Made by a program: the position numbers and the translations under genes. Below the pieces are notes generated by a model. The model worked only from the letters and a program-made list of their open reading frames with translations, had not been told where the DNA came from and searched no databases. Shown here one piece after another: positions 12,901 through 25,966 of a stretch of DNA of 64,000 nt; within the stretch, counting starts at the first letter, position 1, and each line of letters begins with the position of its first letter. This DNA comes from Oopsacas minuta (Eukaryota; Porifera; Hexactinellida; Lyssacinosida; Leucopsacidae): the NCBI GenBank assembly GCA_024704765.1, contig JAKMXF010000033.1, positions 496,001 through 560,000 on the forward strand. Direction: 5' to 3'.

Positions 12901-15900
12901 AAGCCAGTGAGTGAGATCAAACATGTTATACATAATCTAGACTAGTTAGGAAGCCATCAACTAGAAGAGATTTATTTCCGAAAAGGAACAAAATTAAAAT
13001 AAGATTAAATAAGGTCTACAAATTGAATCTCTTGTAAATGGCTCTGTAGACTCTTAATTAGGTCATTAATTAATTAATTGATAATCATACGTCAAAGTAA
13101 GCAAGCGAATCAAAGAGACAAGTAGATGGACAAGTTTAAGGAAACTCGTCTAAATCATGAATTCCAAGTCTAAAACTGATAATAATGAAGGAATCATAAG
13201 TGGATGTATAATTAAGTGACAATTATATGGCCCGGCCAGGGAGCAATTCGCCTTGTTTGGGGGTAGTTATCTAAAAATTGCGGTAAATATGATACAAGAC
13301 AGTTTTATACAAATTGGTAATCATCTCACAGAATATGTTAGGTGAAATGTTACGACATACCAAATTGAAATTTATATTGCATTTTTCAGAGAAACATATG
13401 TAAGTAAATTCATCAAAAATATTATGAATTTTCAATAAATTAACTCTGCGAATAATAATTGCAATAATTGCATGAACTCAAATGTCAATTCATTTTTCTG
13501 AGATCTTAGATTGTGATTTGGGAAGGTATTTGATGCTAGCACCAAACTAAGGTTATGTAGCCATAGAAAAATTATATCTGTGACAAGGAGTTGTAACCGA
13601 ATATTCAAGTCACTTATTAATGAGATACTATTCAAGTACAAAGTGTATGTACTTCAAAACACAGAGACTGTCAGGCTATACAGGTAGAAAGGAAGAGAGG
13701 ACCACCCTTGCTAGAAATATTAGTTGTTCTTTGTGTGTATATTGAATAGGAGATTAAAATAACTGCCATTCAACCACAACACAGTACTTAAGGCTAATTC
13801 TATAAAGGACATATTGACTGACCTTCTAGGTATATATGATATTATTGATCAAATGAGACAGCCCTAAACCATCACGCCACTCTGACCTATACGTACGGAG
13901 CTAAAATAGAACATAATCGAGGAACAAATCTGTATAGGAAACGGAAAATACTCTCATAATGATATACCACAGGAAGATATACCACAGGAAGATAGACCAC
14001 AGGAAGATAGACCACAGGAAGATAGACTATTTGAGACACTCATACTATATTGTTGATTGTAAAATTGCCAGATGATTAATAGAAATTATACGTATTGTGG
14101 AACCTCGTAAATACGAACACTTAAGGCTTTATCCAGAGTTTGTATTAACCGGGGTAATACCGATTGAATAACCATTGTTGGGATCAGATTTTGTGTGAAT
14201 ATCTTATCCGGAAATTCGTATTTAACGGTATATCCCATTGTTGGCATTCCTGCTTAATGGAATGATGGACAATTCTCGTTTGGTCTTGTTTGAGTGATAT
14301 TACATAGTACATACACTGAGTTTGAAAAGTTTGGAAACAGAATTTCACTCAATTATTGATAAAAGCAAGCCTTTTGAGATATTCTATTATCAAAATACAG
14401 TGGAAACTAGTCATAAACATACGTACGTAAACATGGACGAAATAATATATAGAATATACATCTGATAGAGCCTCAGTGGTTATTCACAAAGATAACATCA
14501 ATAAACTGTGTTTATGTAAATATATTCATGGCTTAATTCTCTTAAAATTAGATTATACATTACTTAAGTTTATCAAATCAAAGAGGTTTGTTACATGCTA
14601 TTTTGCTCTGAGTAGTGGGAATGTTCAATTTAATTTTGTATTACTTATCGGTAATTGTCGGTTAACTTTCAACTTGAAAGTAAATGAACTTAAACATGTT
14701 TTAAGAAGAATGGGGGTGTCACACTAATGAAGTATAATACACAAACAGTTGGGCTTATCCTTGTTAAAACCCTAAGAAACAAGCCATGTCAGCTGAATTT
14801 ACAATTATTAAGATCAAACAGAGTTTACATAGTACTATGCCTCTATACATGCCACAAGAAGGTTGAGGGGATTGACGAACTTAGGCAAAATTGCTACACT
14901 CTACAAAGAAATTAGCAATGTATGCTTGACCCACTACATAATGTTGTCTATATCACTAATAGTGAAATTTAGAAACAAGACACACAAATGGTTATGCACA
15001 ACATAAGTCAAACATGATGAATTATATGTAAGAGTTGTATACAACAAATTTACAGTGGTGTTTGCCTAAAGCAAGTCTTTTCAGGGACTTAGAGTATATT
15101 TCATATTATTGGAAATAATTTCTCTAATATCAAGTTTGCGTATTAACAAGGGAAATCGTGTAAAATACGAACTAAGAAAGATTGCGAAAACTAATTTCAA
15201 TGAATTCTGGTTTTAGCATTAAATAGTAACTACGTAGCTCAATGAGTAGCACTTAATCTGAGATTAAATACACAACATATAGATAGGAGCTATATACAGT
15301 CATGTTGACGTGCCATGTGCGTGAGATAAGTACCTCTACTTCAAACTAGAATGAAGATAAGGATTAGAATGAAATGTAGGATTGTGTGTCACAGAATATG
15401 GTTTCCTGAATAACATTATAATCCAGTACAAGTAGCCGATATCTGCACTGCTTATTGAGGAATTCAGGAATGAGATAAACAGGCAATAGGCTTCATTTCA
15501 GGGAATCGAAAAGTTAAGTATTGCAATCAGAGTAGAACGTCTGGAGCTCAACTAGGACATTCACCAGTTGGTCCAACTACGATAGCATCTAAATTGTCTC
15601 ATGTACTTACTCTCGGTAATTACATACATACATTAAATATGGAGAACATATATACAGAAAGTGTCCATTTTAACCAATTATTACTTGCAAGAAAATTAGA
15701 TCAAAATTCGAAGAAACTATTAATTATACTCCGTGAAAACATCTGTTCGACAATACTGAGCGAAATGTATGTCTAGAAATAGTAAGGTAAGGCTTAAGTA
15801 TACTGATTTAGGAGTATGATGATATACTGTCAGGAAAAAATACAATTTATCCAGAATTTAGATGAAATCATCTAACAAGGGTCAATTGATCATTAATACC

Positions 15901-18900
15901 ACCACGAGTGGTGCGGGTAGTTAAGGACCCTCTGGTTTATAGGAATTGAGTTTATGTGTTATCATAATTAGCATAAGATGATACAAAGTTGGACTAGGTA
16001 GTTATACAGAGCAAAGTAGCGTCAGGTTGTTAATGGATAATCATGTGTATTTGGTACATACAATCTGAGGTATAATTGTGAATGGAAGCGGAAATAGATT
16101 TGTAAAAGTATGATTTACATATGATAGTACTTTATTATATCATTTCAGTGTAGCAAGGGTTGTGAGGTAAATAAAGGATACAGCTTGAAAGTTGTTGATT
16201 GGGGTACGAACAGGATAATTTGATAAATGATCGAGCCCGATATTTGTGGATAAATATACGGTGGTACCTGAATAATCTGGGAAATTAAAACAGTTAGGAT
16301 TAGCAAGGATCTTAATCCATGTTGGGTCTCTTATAGAAATACTAGCCGCAACGCCGCTCTCTGGATGGATTTTTCTGCTAGTTCCTGCGGAATGCTTTTT
16401 CGGGCCTTGGCCCTCACGATTGTCTTTTGGAGTTAGCAGACGAATATAGGAACGATTAATGTCTTTGAATAATATTCAGTAATATTCGGTTACAATACTA
16501 ATTGTTACAATATTCAGATATCCTTTTAGAAGGTTAATAGACACAAAACAATCATTCCTGGCCTGGAGACTGCAAAATATAATACACAACTATATCATAT
16601 ATTGGACAACGATGCACACGTAAATCCACAAATGGAATTGTAAGGAAATAGAACTCTGGCTAGAGTAATCAATAATTGATTGAATTAATAACAGGTCCAG
16701 ACCATTACCCTCTACCCCAGACAAATAGCCTAGAGGAGACAGTATGATCATAGAGCATTACGATATCAATTTATGAGTGTAGAGTACAAGGAAGAGAGAT
16801 ATCAAATAAGATGGTAAGATAAATATTGTACGAGTTTCTAATTACGTACTCACATTCCCTACTAACACAGGGCTATTGGTACATGGAAATGTCTATTAAT
16901 ACACAGGAAATAAAGTATGATTAAATTCCAATGACCCAATATGATCTCTCCAGTTGCTCCATCGCTCCAAAGGTAGAGTTAATGATAATGCAAGAATTCA
17001 GACTTTGTACCCGTCCTACTATGAAAACGCCTCTACCTCTACTCACTGTGTGAGGAGATTACAATTATGCATCAATGATCTTCAGTTGTAGATGGGAGTA
17101 TTATAAAATAGCTCTACTTGTAATTTAATGGAAGTTAATTAGAGGGTATATAATTAAGAGCCAATATGGTCAGTGCAGATAGAGACAATTCTGCATAATA
17201 AACAATCGTGTGAATGCAGGCGCATTTTAGCACCAAATATATCAATATTCAACAAGAAAGTAATGATATGTTGTACGATAGTTATCGTGTACTTGCATGA
17301 TCAAAATATTCAGAATATTTACAAGGTAATTATGTGGTAGATGTGCACATGAGCATGATGGAATCATACAAATTCGAATAAACTATCACTTCAATAGATA
17401 TAATGAATACATTCAGATTATTAAGATAATTATACAAATATGATTTAATCTAATTATCTTTTAAAATTATATAGCATGTGAATGGAATATGTTGCTTTCT
17501 TTGGGTATAATCTCAACAAGTAGAAGCAACTTAATCAAAGATAAACATCCAAATACCTAGGATATTAAATTACTTTTGAAAGAAATAATTAATATATCTC
17601 GTTTGGGTTCATCTGTCCATTTATTATGGAATGTCCCAAAAATGATCGGTCAGCCGATCTATTGAATGATACAGGATGATCTGGCTAGGAACTCTTGGAC
17701 ATTCTCATGAAATATCAACAGCATATAACTAACAAAAAATTACATGTAGCGTGTTCCGTTAATATTGTTCAATACTACAACTTGCTTATTATGTAATATA
17801 CATATATGCATTACGAGAATTTGACAAATATATTCACAAACGTGATCTATCATTTCTAAATCAGGCAAATTTACGGGAAAATCAATAAACCGTTCTAATT
17901 GAGTTAATATTACTATACAATATGCCAGGTGGAATCCCATTGAATACTAGTTATTATTATTATTTCTATAGATTCGATGAACTGGGAGAGTGTTTCACCC
18001 AAGAGGGAGATCCGATTGTTTGGTGAAATGAGCCAAATAGTAGTATACGGACATGATATCAAGAAGCCGACTGAAGTATAGAGGGCCATATGACTTTGTT
18101 CGTGTCACATTCTTTGAAAGCTAAGGGCTTACATATGTACCTTTGAAACTAGGACAATAGACAGTAAGTATATCTGCTTAGAAAACAAAGAATGCCCTCT
18201 CTATGTCAGCGCTATTGCTATAAGGAGGTATTCGTACAAACAATTGAGTATCAATTGATTAGTATATCAGCGGCTTCCTATCTTGTAATTGGATTGAAAT
18301 TCATCTCTGAGATCCTACAAAGCTGCAAAGCAGTATTGTAGGTTTTATCTGTAGAGACAATCATTGGGAGCAGCCAGGAGCAACATGCTGTAGCAAGAAT
18401 TCAAAATCTTGCAAAGTAATTAGAAGACATTAATCTTTAGGGGAATAAAGCATTGGACTCTTAAGTAGCAAATATTATCGTGATTATTTGTTGCGATAGT
18501 TGTGTGTCAATAATAGTATAATGAGGGAAGGAGTACATTGCTATGACGTAATTCTATCGGGAAATACAGATATTACATTTGAATATTTTCATGATTTTAC
18601 CTAGTTATCCGTAATTGTGTAAAATAGAAATTTCGAAAAGTAATTTCTGTACTTACCGCATAGGACATCTTCATGCCATTCTGTGAGAGCTTGTGAGAAA
18701 TACTCGTGAGAAAATGCTGTCTCAGATAAACTAAAAGAATAATACAACATAATAAACAATAAACAAACTATACTCACAAATCGCAGGATCCAATTAACTC
18801 GTGGAATATGAAATATAATTTGAGTAATTAACTATGAACCCAGAAATTAATTAGTAACAATTGCCTAGCTATATTGAAGCAATAAAAACAAAATAAGCGT

Positions 18901-21900
18901 GAAACTAATCTGGAATAATCAAAACATCCATCATGCGATGAAAAATCACAAAAATATTACAAACTCTGACATCTACAAATTAATTATATTACACTATACA
19001 TGTATTAATTCAATAACAATTAATAACCTGTAATTTGCAATGTAGGGGGGGATATATCTTACTAAGGAGAGTATAGGAGATCAGGATATTACATAATTTT
19101 ACTCAGAAGATTACTTTGATTAGTGCAAGTATTATATATATATTATAGCAAAACAACAATAAACAACCTGCAACACAACAAATGTGGCCTATTAATTTGA
19201 ACTATTGATGTAGCATATAAAATATCAAATAAGATATCATAAGTTTCAGTGTAACGGAATGTTAATATATCCGAATAGAAATTGCTTACATCCAATATTG
19301 CTGTATTGAGTAGTTTGAATGTATACGGAGTACTGCTATAGTAGTTTATACATGATCAGCAATATATTTGAATGTTAGCAAATTTGGTTAGTTCTGAACG
19401 TGTCTTAAGGACAAAATTCAGGAACTATTCGAACAAATAAGATGTAGATTATATCAACTGCTGTATAGCTTATGAACCGCGATAATTATTTCGATATACC
19501 CGAATACATTTATGTTACTTTGACGGTTTGGGACCATATTTGTATGATTTCAGACTTCGATATAACTGGGAGTTGACTGTAATATTCTAAGAATTCATAT
19601 AATTGAATTTTCCCATTATTTCGCTCACGCATACCTACAGTCTATTGGATAAATTCAATAATTAGTCTCCCATCAAATGAACCACAACTAATCTAATCAT
19701 GGATCCCAGACTTGATATAACAATTATACCAGACAATTAATTATCCCTACACTGAATATTATAGTCAGTCATTATTTGTGTTTTCGCTGCATATTATTAC
19801 TCGCAAATTCATCGTTTCATTGCCTCCTAGACTATATTATATCCTGAATTCGTATTTACCGAATTATTTCTCATTGAAAAGGTATTAAAGGGTGAAATTG
19901 TAAGTATTATCCAGGTTATCGTATCAAAGAGATACGTACGTATATCATAATTATTATAAAATGAAAAGTAGTATATATGAAGTATTAACAATTCTTTGAA
20001 ATAAGTAAACAATGGATAGAACTGCAAAGTCTGACAAAATCAATATTATTCACTCTAAACTGATGATATTAAATATTCATACAGGGTACTGGGTAAATTA
20101 CTTGTCCGTTTACCAATTCGCTAGCAGTAACCACGACAAGTTAGTACGAGTTACAAACAACTGATAAATTTACTATGAATTGTACTAGCAGCAGTATGTG
20201 AACATATCTCGGCACTATATTTGTTCACAATTTCCTTCAGATACTGCTTTATTACTATAATACATATTTACTTGCTGTGTGTACCCGGTAAAACATCTGA
20301 CTGGCTCACAAATGTACTTCTCACTATATTTGGGTTAAGAAGAAAGGAGAATATTTGACCACTGTTTTAACCTAAATTAAATTGAAGGATATGTGCTATA
20401 TAGAAATGTGGAGTTACAGTTGCAAGAGTTGAATAATTGATGAATGATGCTTGGATGGATCATAACATGTGGATGTTATAGTCAGCACTAGTATAATACA
20501 ACAGGTGAATACAACCCAGGGAATATACGAAATGGATCGAATCAAGGGTAAATTTTCAAAATTCCAAACTTTAAAAGTAATGAATATTCCGTTGTGTACT
20601 TATCGCCTTATGGAGAATAATGCTGTAACAGGAGTAGAGGTATAGCTACAGTCGGGATAACTTGACATCAGCAATGGACATAACATAGGCTTCTTGATAA
20701 GCTAAATATTCGCGGAATAACTCAGTTTTCGGAGAGAAGGAGACATATCCACATTAAATGTGTTGGGAAGGGAAAGCACACAAGTTCAAGCAGATGGTAG
20801 CAGTCAGCAACACACGGTAGATAAGGCTGTTGTCATGGTAGCTATACGCTTAATGTTATGTATTGTAATTCTATGAATGTGATTTCTGAGGAAGTTTGGT
20901 TTGATACGCAAGTTTAAGAGAAATGTAATCTCCATCATGAAGAATTGGATATAATCTGGATCTTATTATTATTATAATTATGTTGTGTAACTGTAACAGG
21001 CTGATAGGCCAGATATTGTGATATCGTGTGTAACGCCATTCAACTCACGATATGTTGTAAGAACCTGCTGGACATATTTACTGGAATAACTGTGCACTAC
21101 TATAAGTTAATTAAGAACTTTGTTGGAGCATAGAAGCGAGACAAATTGTATAATACGTAAATATCTAAAACAAAAACTGTTAGATTGCAAAAAGAATTTT
21201 TGCAATCAAAAAATCATTATACAACCACATACGTACATCCTCTAAATTAGAAAAAATATTTATCAGGAATTAGGTTCACTACGTCAAATATAATTATTGG
21301 CTCCTGACCTGAATCATACCTCAAATAACACATTCCATAAATTCCATTGCGCCCTTAGTAACAGATAGGATGATTGGATGTATGACGGTGGGCATGAAAT
21401 GGACCATCAGAAGATTGTTAGATTAAAATACCCAATTTACATCAGACCAGTTAAGTAGAAAATATTTAACTACTCCTAGACAATAAGCACTATTAATGAA
21501 CTAACAATACTGGGTGTCTATGACCCATTTTGAACTCTATTGCTTAATATATTGTAGGTTAAATATACGCCGATTACTGTAAGTTAAGGTAAATGTCAAC
21601 ACAACAGACACATGAAAGGATTTACAAACATTAAGAGTGAGGCGATGTGCTTTCTAGGGAAATTAATGTGATGGGTAATACGAAAAATCGCAGGTAATTC
21701 TTAATAGGGATTGATCTCATCCAATTAAAGAGCTTCATACGTGAAAAAATCAATTACGAATTAATTATAGCATATTACGATGGAATTTACAAAAATCGAA
21801 ATATTTACCGAATGTCACAGCGATATTCATGAGTCATTTTAAGTTATATATTTAGCCTCCGAGTACTCTCAAAGGTTAATTCTAATTGCTGTTACAGGGA

Positions 21901-23087
21901 ATAGAATCCTATAATATTATGTGTGTGTGTGTAATTGTGAAGACAATTAACTCTTGAGAAAGAATTATGGTATTTAATGGAAGGAATTGATATATTAGTG
22001 ATGGAAGGTAGAAATTCGTATAATTTGAGGATCGACACATTAAGATTGATACAAATTACAATGATTCGTATTAATATTAAAAAGTTACGTAAATATTGAG
22101 GATTGTTTAACGTATTTTTGGTGACTCTTAATACGAATTTGATGGAAATTGGAATTTTTGCTAAAATCATATTATAGGTAAAAATAATGATTTAAGCAAA
22201 CCTAAAATAATTATTAATAATACAGTGGTTCCAATCGGGGGTCTATGGACACATTGGTGGTCCACGAAGGACAACAGAATGTGTGAAAATTGGTATAGGG
22301 GTCCACAGGTGAAAAAGACTGGGAACCGCAGTAGAAATAAATCAATGTTAGATTGTTGTCCTCTAGAAGCTAAACAGCAAATTATACAAGCAGGGGTCGC
22401 AACAAGTAATACCCATTAAGGAACTACAGCAATAAGCTGATACAGATATAATTGGATAATAGTTTTTAATTAATAATATATTGATGAATGCCACCCGTCG
22501 ATAGCCAATAAGTGTAAACATGTTTTGAGTAAGATCATGACCAGACAGACATTAATTAAACTTAAGAGACACAAATAAAGTCCAAAGGTGCAGTATATAT
22601 TCGATTAAGCGATTAGAGAGTGGATTACCCCCCTACCACATGATTACAGTAATTGGTTTTAATTAAACTTAATAATAAGACCGTAGTAGGCGTAATGATA
22701 CATATTATAGTGTTTTACAAACCAAGAGTTAGGCTGTTTAGAAAGGAAATAGTGAAAATGGCTGGTGAGTGTATCTGATCGCTGGTATGAGGTTGGTTAG
22801 CATGGAAATTGGACGACAGGACGATTTAATTTGACCACTGTATAGGTGACCGTTTTTATGGATGCATGGCCGTATGAGACTGTCCGGTCGATCAGGTTTC
22901 AACTGGACCAACATTTGGAGTGCTAATTCAAATAATATTAGTCAACCGGGTCAATTGAAATCTGATTACTACTTCCCTGTGGGATGTACCCCAAAGAGCC
23001 ATCTATGATATAAACGTGGAATAATGCCAGAAATAGAATTGTGAGCTGTATCATAATATAGAGGTGGACTAACAGTAAATTGTATGC

Positions 23088-23140
<53 letters not shown>

Positions 23141-25966
23141 GTAATAATAATAATAATAAATATCACTGGAAATAGTAAGGACTTTAAAAGTAGAGGGCTA
23201 TGAATAAACACTTACCTAACTTCTGAAGGAGTGACTACTTGATCTATTTCTGGTAGAAGAGAGATTAGTTCATTTCTCTCCTCTTCAGAGAAGTACAAAC
23301 TGAAATTCTTCTTGTTGATTATATTCTAAAGGACAATGGATAACATATGAAACAGGATATTTATCCAGTCGTCGCTACAAGTACCTTGATGTCTTTCTCC
23401 ATAAGAAAATGTGTTACAGGAGATGTCATACCATTTTTCCTTCTTTTATTCCTGGAAGCTATTAAATAGAAATGTAAACAAATTCTCAATTTTAGTAACA
23501 CGTAAGATCCTCACCTGTTTTTTTTTGATTTTCCTGTTTTATTGATTGAATGTCACATACCTTAATTAATATACAGAATAGTAATGAGTAAGTTAAGTAC
23601 AGTAGAATTCTCTTATTAGCAAGTTGTATTTTACACGAATTTCCCGCTGATATGTGAACTTGCTATTAGAAGAATTATTTCTAAACAAAATGGAGTCTAA
23701 GTCCCTGAAAACAACTAGCTATTTAGCGAATACAGTGGTTATCGCTTATAAGAACACCCTAAGGAGTATGAAAATATGTTCTTATAAGCCATACCCATTA
23801 TATTATTTGTATTGCTAATAGGTGAACATCACTTTAGACAGAATGCTCTAGAAGTACTCTCACCATATGTCTTGAATTTGTATCGGCTGATGCAATGCCA
23901 ATTGTACTACTACCTATACGTAATTAGATTAATAAACTCGTTGGAACTTTCTATTAATAATACATTAATAATATGTACTGATGGTGTTACCTAAATCAGA
24001 TACAATACTCGGCATCTCTGCTCTATCAGTACAAGATGAAGGTATACATATCTGTGGATGTATCAGCTGATCTGGATGAGTAGCTACATGATACAGCTGT
24101 CCTGTATCGTTATTCGTCAATAACACACAGGGAGTGTTAAGGTTAAGAGAATCAGATTGACGTTCTATAATCATAGAAGAGGTAGCTGATGTAATTGGTA
24201 CTTCTTGAACATTGGATTTCTTATCTTCCTTCTAGATAGAAAATATTAGATAAAAATATTATAAACTCTGATAGATATGAATAATATAGAAATACTAACC
24301 GCGTCCTCTCCGATACCTAGATTCAATGGGAGAAGGAACTCCTCTCCACTGACACCTCTATGCTTCTTGCCCCCTATCCTCCTCTTGTCAGATGCTAGCA
24401 GGTATTTGACAGGAGATGGGACGGTCTCTTTACAAAGAGAGGGAGATACAATCGGTAAGGAGTTTTCACGTATGTATATCTGATGACAGTTTATAGATAC
24501 AGGGTCAGGTGATGTTCTCTTATCACTACCAGCTGCTACAGAGATAGGCTTAACGCATAAATTTGGAACAAGTAGATTAATCCCTTTACTACTGCATTTT
24601 AAGGAATCACTCTCTTCGTGCTGTTCATTGTTCTGAGTTGTCTTTATTGGGGAGTTTGTTGAGAGGAAGGAGGGCTTAATGTCCTCTTTCAAAGAATTAT
24701 AACCACTATTCAGTAACCTCCTAGTGCTGATGTTCTATAGATTAGTGATACATAGAAAACGTTTGTAATGAACCGTGGATAATAGTACCATTACCTGCTT
24801 GAGTCTAAAGGCATAACTATTCTCATTAAAAAAAGCTGTAGTGCTTTTCATGAGAGAGAACGGATCGTCTGGTCCGCAGTGAGCCAGCAAGTCATTCTTC
24901 AAATCATCGAAATCGATCCTATTAGAAAATTATATACTTGTCTGGCACCCAGAAATACAGTGTATACCGGTTATAAGAACACCCATGGGAGTAGCAATAC
25001 ATGTTTTTATAACCGGCATAAATATACAGGAACATATGAGAACCGTTTTCCAGAGGATAGTGCTTACATCCGGCATGTTCTTATACCATATAATCCACTG
25101 TATAGAGAACTACGTACGTATATAGAATAATAACCTATTTCTCAGCTGTAATTGCAGTATATCTTGATATATTCTCTGTGTAGTCATAGGTACTTTAGCT
25201 TTCTTCAAAACCTTCAGAATATCGATTAGAATAAAATAGGAGTTATAAATATGAGTAGCCTTTTAAGATATCAAAAAATTATTCATAAAACTATAGAAAT
25301 ACTATATAGATAATAATCTAACCAAAGCAGCTGATTCAAGAGGTGTTAGGATTCGTGTTGATAGGAAAAGATTGATTCGAGGATCTTTACAAGGTAATAT
25401 TGGCATTGCTCGCTAGGAGAATAAAATACGGAATTAGCATCAATTACAGAAGTATAATAGATTCAGTAATCTCGCGTTATATCGACACGTATAGATCGAA
25501 GTCTTAAGTTGTACAAATATGGTCCTGAACAGTCAATGAAACATATTTTTCATCGGCTATATCGAAGTAATTATCGCAGTCTCTTGAGCTTAGATATACC
25601 GGGAGTTAACTGCATAATAGATAGTCTATCGAAATATATAATAGAACAATAATGCATTATTCAAATTTAGAATAGTTAGAAATATAAATTCCCAATCAAA
25701 AGTGTATAACTTACACTCTTTAATGTTTCAAACTCTACTTTAGGATTGTAATACACTTCTACTCCCATCTCAAACGCCAGCTGTTCCAATAAACTGGTAT
25801 ATGTACCCCTCCACATGCGAAGAGTATTCAAGGATAGATCGAACTCTCTAGAGGCTGCGGACCAATTCCGGAGTTCTAAACCTCTCTTCAATACTTTTAT
25901 TTTGAATTCTTCAGAGAATGGAATAGCTTGTTGCTGTCTGGAATCTCGATTGTTCTTAGAACTCAT
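9938..25966 (-). CDS. ASXL: ASXL-like Polycomb/BAP1 cofactor with N-terminal HTH
   Basis: Ten exons: 25715-25966, 25135-25211, 24795-24918, 24300-24734, 23991-24231, 23385-23458, 23216-23325, 18657-18730, 10819-10889 and 9938-10435, giving 651 residues with all phases consistent. Residues 14-50 form a helix-turn-helix (FSEEFKIKVLKRGLELRNWS then LSLNTLRMWR). Residues 85-151 resemble the HARE-HTH of ASXL (VPMTTQRIYQDIL). Residues 395-486 are a DEUBAD domain: ELISLLPEID, EYFSQALTEWHEDVLCGE and KSDIWKVKQLHDYE align with human ASXL1 LLFLLPEVD, EFFTHAAQSWRERLADGE and VEQWKEKFFEDYY. A basic KRRK patch precedes it. The C-terminus has a SUMO-interaction-like DVIDLTLSDSDD near residue 582. ASXL proteins activate the BAP1 H2A deubiquitinase through DEUBAD. 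This protein is far shorter than vertebrate ASXL (about 1,500 residues) and lacks the C-terminal PHD finger. INO80G/NFRKB is the alternative DEUBAD family but fits less well. Confidence 0.82.
13966..14025. repeat. 15-bp tandem repeat, four copies
   Basis: Four head-to-tail copies of ACCACAGGAAGATAG; the first has a terminal T in place of G. It lies inside the large ASXL-like intron. Confidence 0.95.
16345..16430 (-). other. GC-rich coding-like relic in intron
   Basis: A patch of clearly higher GC than its surroundings. On the minus strand it is open in two frames. One reads ARKSIPQELAEKSIQRAALR, which looks like a helix-turn-helix of a Tc1/mariner-type transposase. The other stays open through the patch and further left. 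No family could be named. A decayed transposase fragment is the best guess; an unrecognised structured RNA is possible. Confidence 0.25.
19451..19582. mobile_element. pogo-like MITE, degraded copy
   Basis: It carries the family's internal block (accgcgataattatttcgat, gtttgggaccatatttgta) and a right end ataactgggagttgactg followed by TA. The left end is degenerate. It lies in ASXL-like intron 7. Confidence 0.75.
22223..22331. mobile_element. hAT-like non-autonomous fragment
   Basis: The left end CAGTGGTTCC and right end GGGAACCGC are the inverted termini typical of hAT elements. The interior shares 'aatgtgtgaaaattggtata' and 'ggtccac' with the elements near 28925, 36066 and 40825. Confidence 0.65.
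23087..23160. repeat. (AAT)n microsatellite
   Basis: About 24 AAT units with one interrupting G, near the 5' end of ASXL-like intron 7, just downstream of the exon at 23216-23325. Confidence 0.95.
23599..23672. mobile_element. short inverted-repeat element
   Basis: Left end tacagtagaattctcttatt and a partly complementary right side near 'cttgctattagaagaatt', in ASXL-like intron 5. It resembles a short pogo-type MITE, but the right boundary is uncertain. Confidence 0.4.
23731..23800. mobile_element. 'GGTTATAAGAACA' MITE, short copy
   Basis: Starts tacagtggttatcgcttata and has inverted gcttataagaacac / gttcttataagcc arms. The same family occurs at 24956, 43034 and 50241. It lies in ASXL-like intron 5. 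Confidence 0.6.
24956..25102. mobile_element. 'GGTTATAAGAACA' MITE, full copy
   Basis: Starts tacagtgtataccggttata and ends ataatccactgta, with TA at both ends and a nested inner inverted repeat (ataagaacaccc...gtttttataaccgg). It fills most of the 216-bp ASXL-like intron 2. A truncated relative at 50241-50355 shares 'tgagaaccgttttccagag'. Confidence 0.75.
25463..25613. mobile_element. pogo-like MITE, inverted copy
   Basis: The interior is in reverse orientation (gtaattatcgcagtctcttg) and the right end is accgggagttaactg. The left end is diverged. It lies in ASXL-like intron 1. Confidence 0.75.

Larger units (their letters stand above)
10890..18656. other. 7.8-kb intron 8 of ASXL-like gene
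   Basis: This intron splits the DEUBAD-coding region between LCG and EVN. No supportable gene was found on either strand. It holds the 15-bp tandem repeat at 13966-14025, degenerate pogo-like ends near 12740-12840 and 14095-14260 (cctcgtaaatacgaac, attaaccggggtaat), and an unusually GC-rich coding-like patch at 16345-16430. Confidence 0.6.
18731..23215. other. 4.5-kb intron 7 of ASXL-like gene
   Basis: No supportable gene. It contains a degraded copy of the pogo-like MITE (19451-19582), a hAT-like fragment (22223-22331) and an AAT microsatellite (23087-23160). The remainder is AT-rich sequence without recognisable structure. Confidence 0.6.

Noticed and set aside
22225-22419. A 64-codon plus-strand frame (starting MVPIGGLWTHWW)
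   Set aside because: It is a chance reading of the hAT-like element at 22223-22331.
23525-23570. Possible small extra ASXL-like exon (GTATGTGACATT... to ...AAACAG) on the minus strand
   Set aside because: Joining it to the phase-1 end of the upstream exon (23991) creates an immediate stop. Direct splicing from 23991 to 23458 keeps frame, so the exon was left out.
24879-25130. An 83-codon plus-strand frame
   Set aside because: It overlaps the MITE at 24956-25102 and the antisense of an ASXL-like exon.
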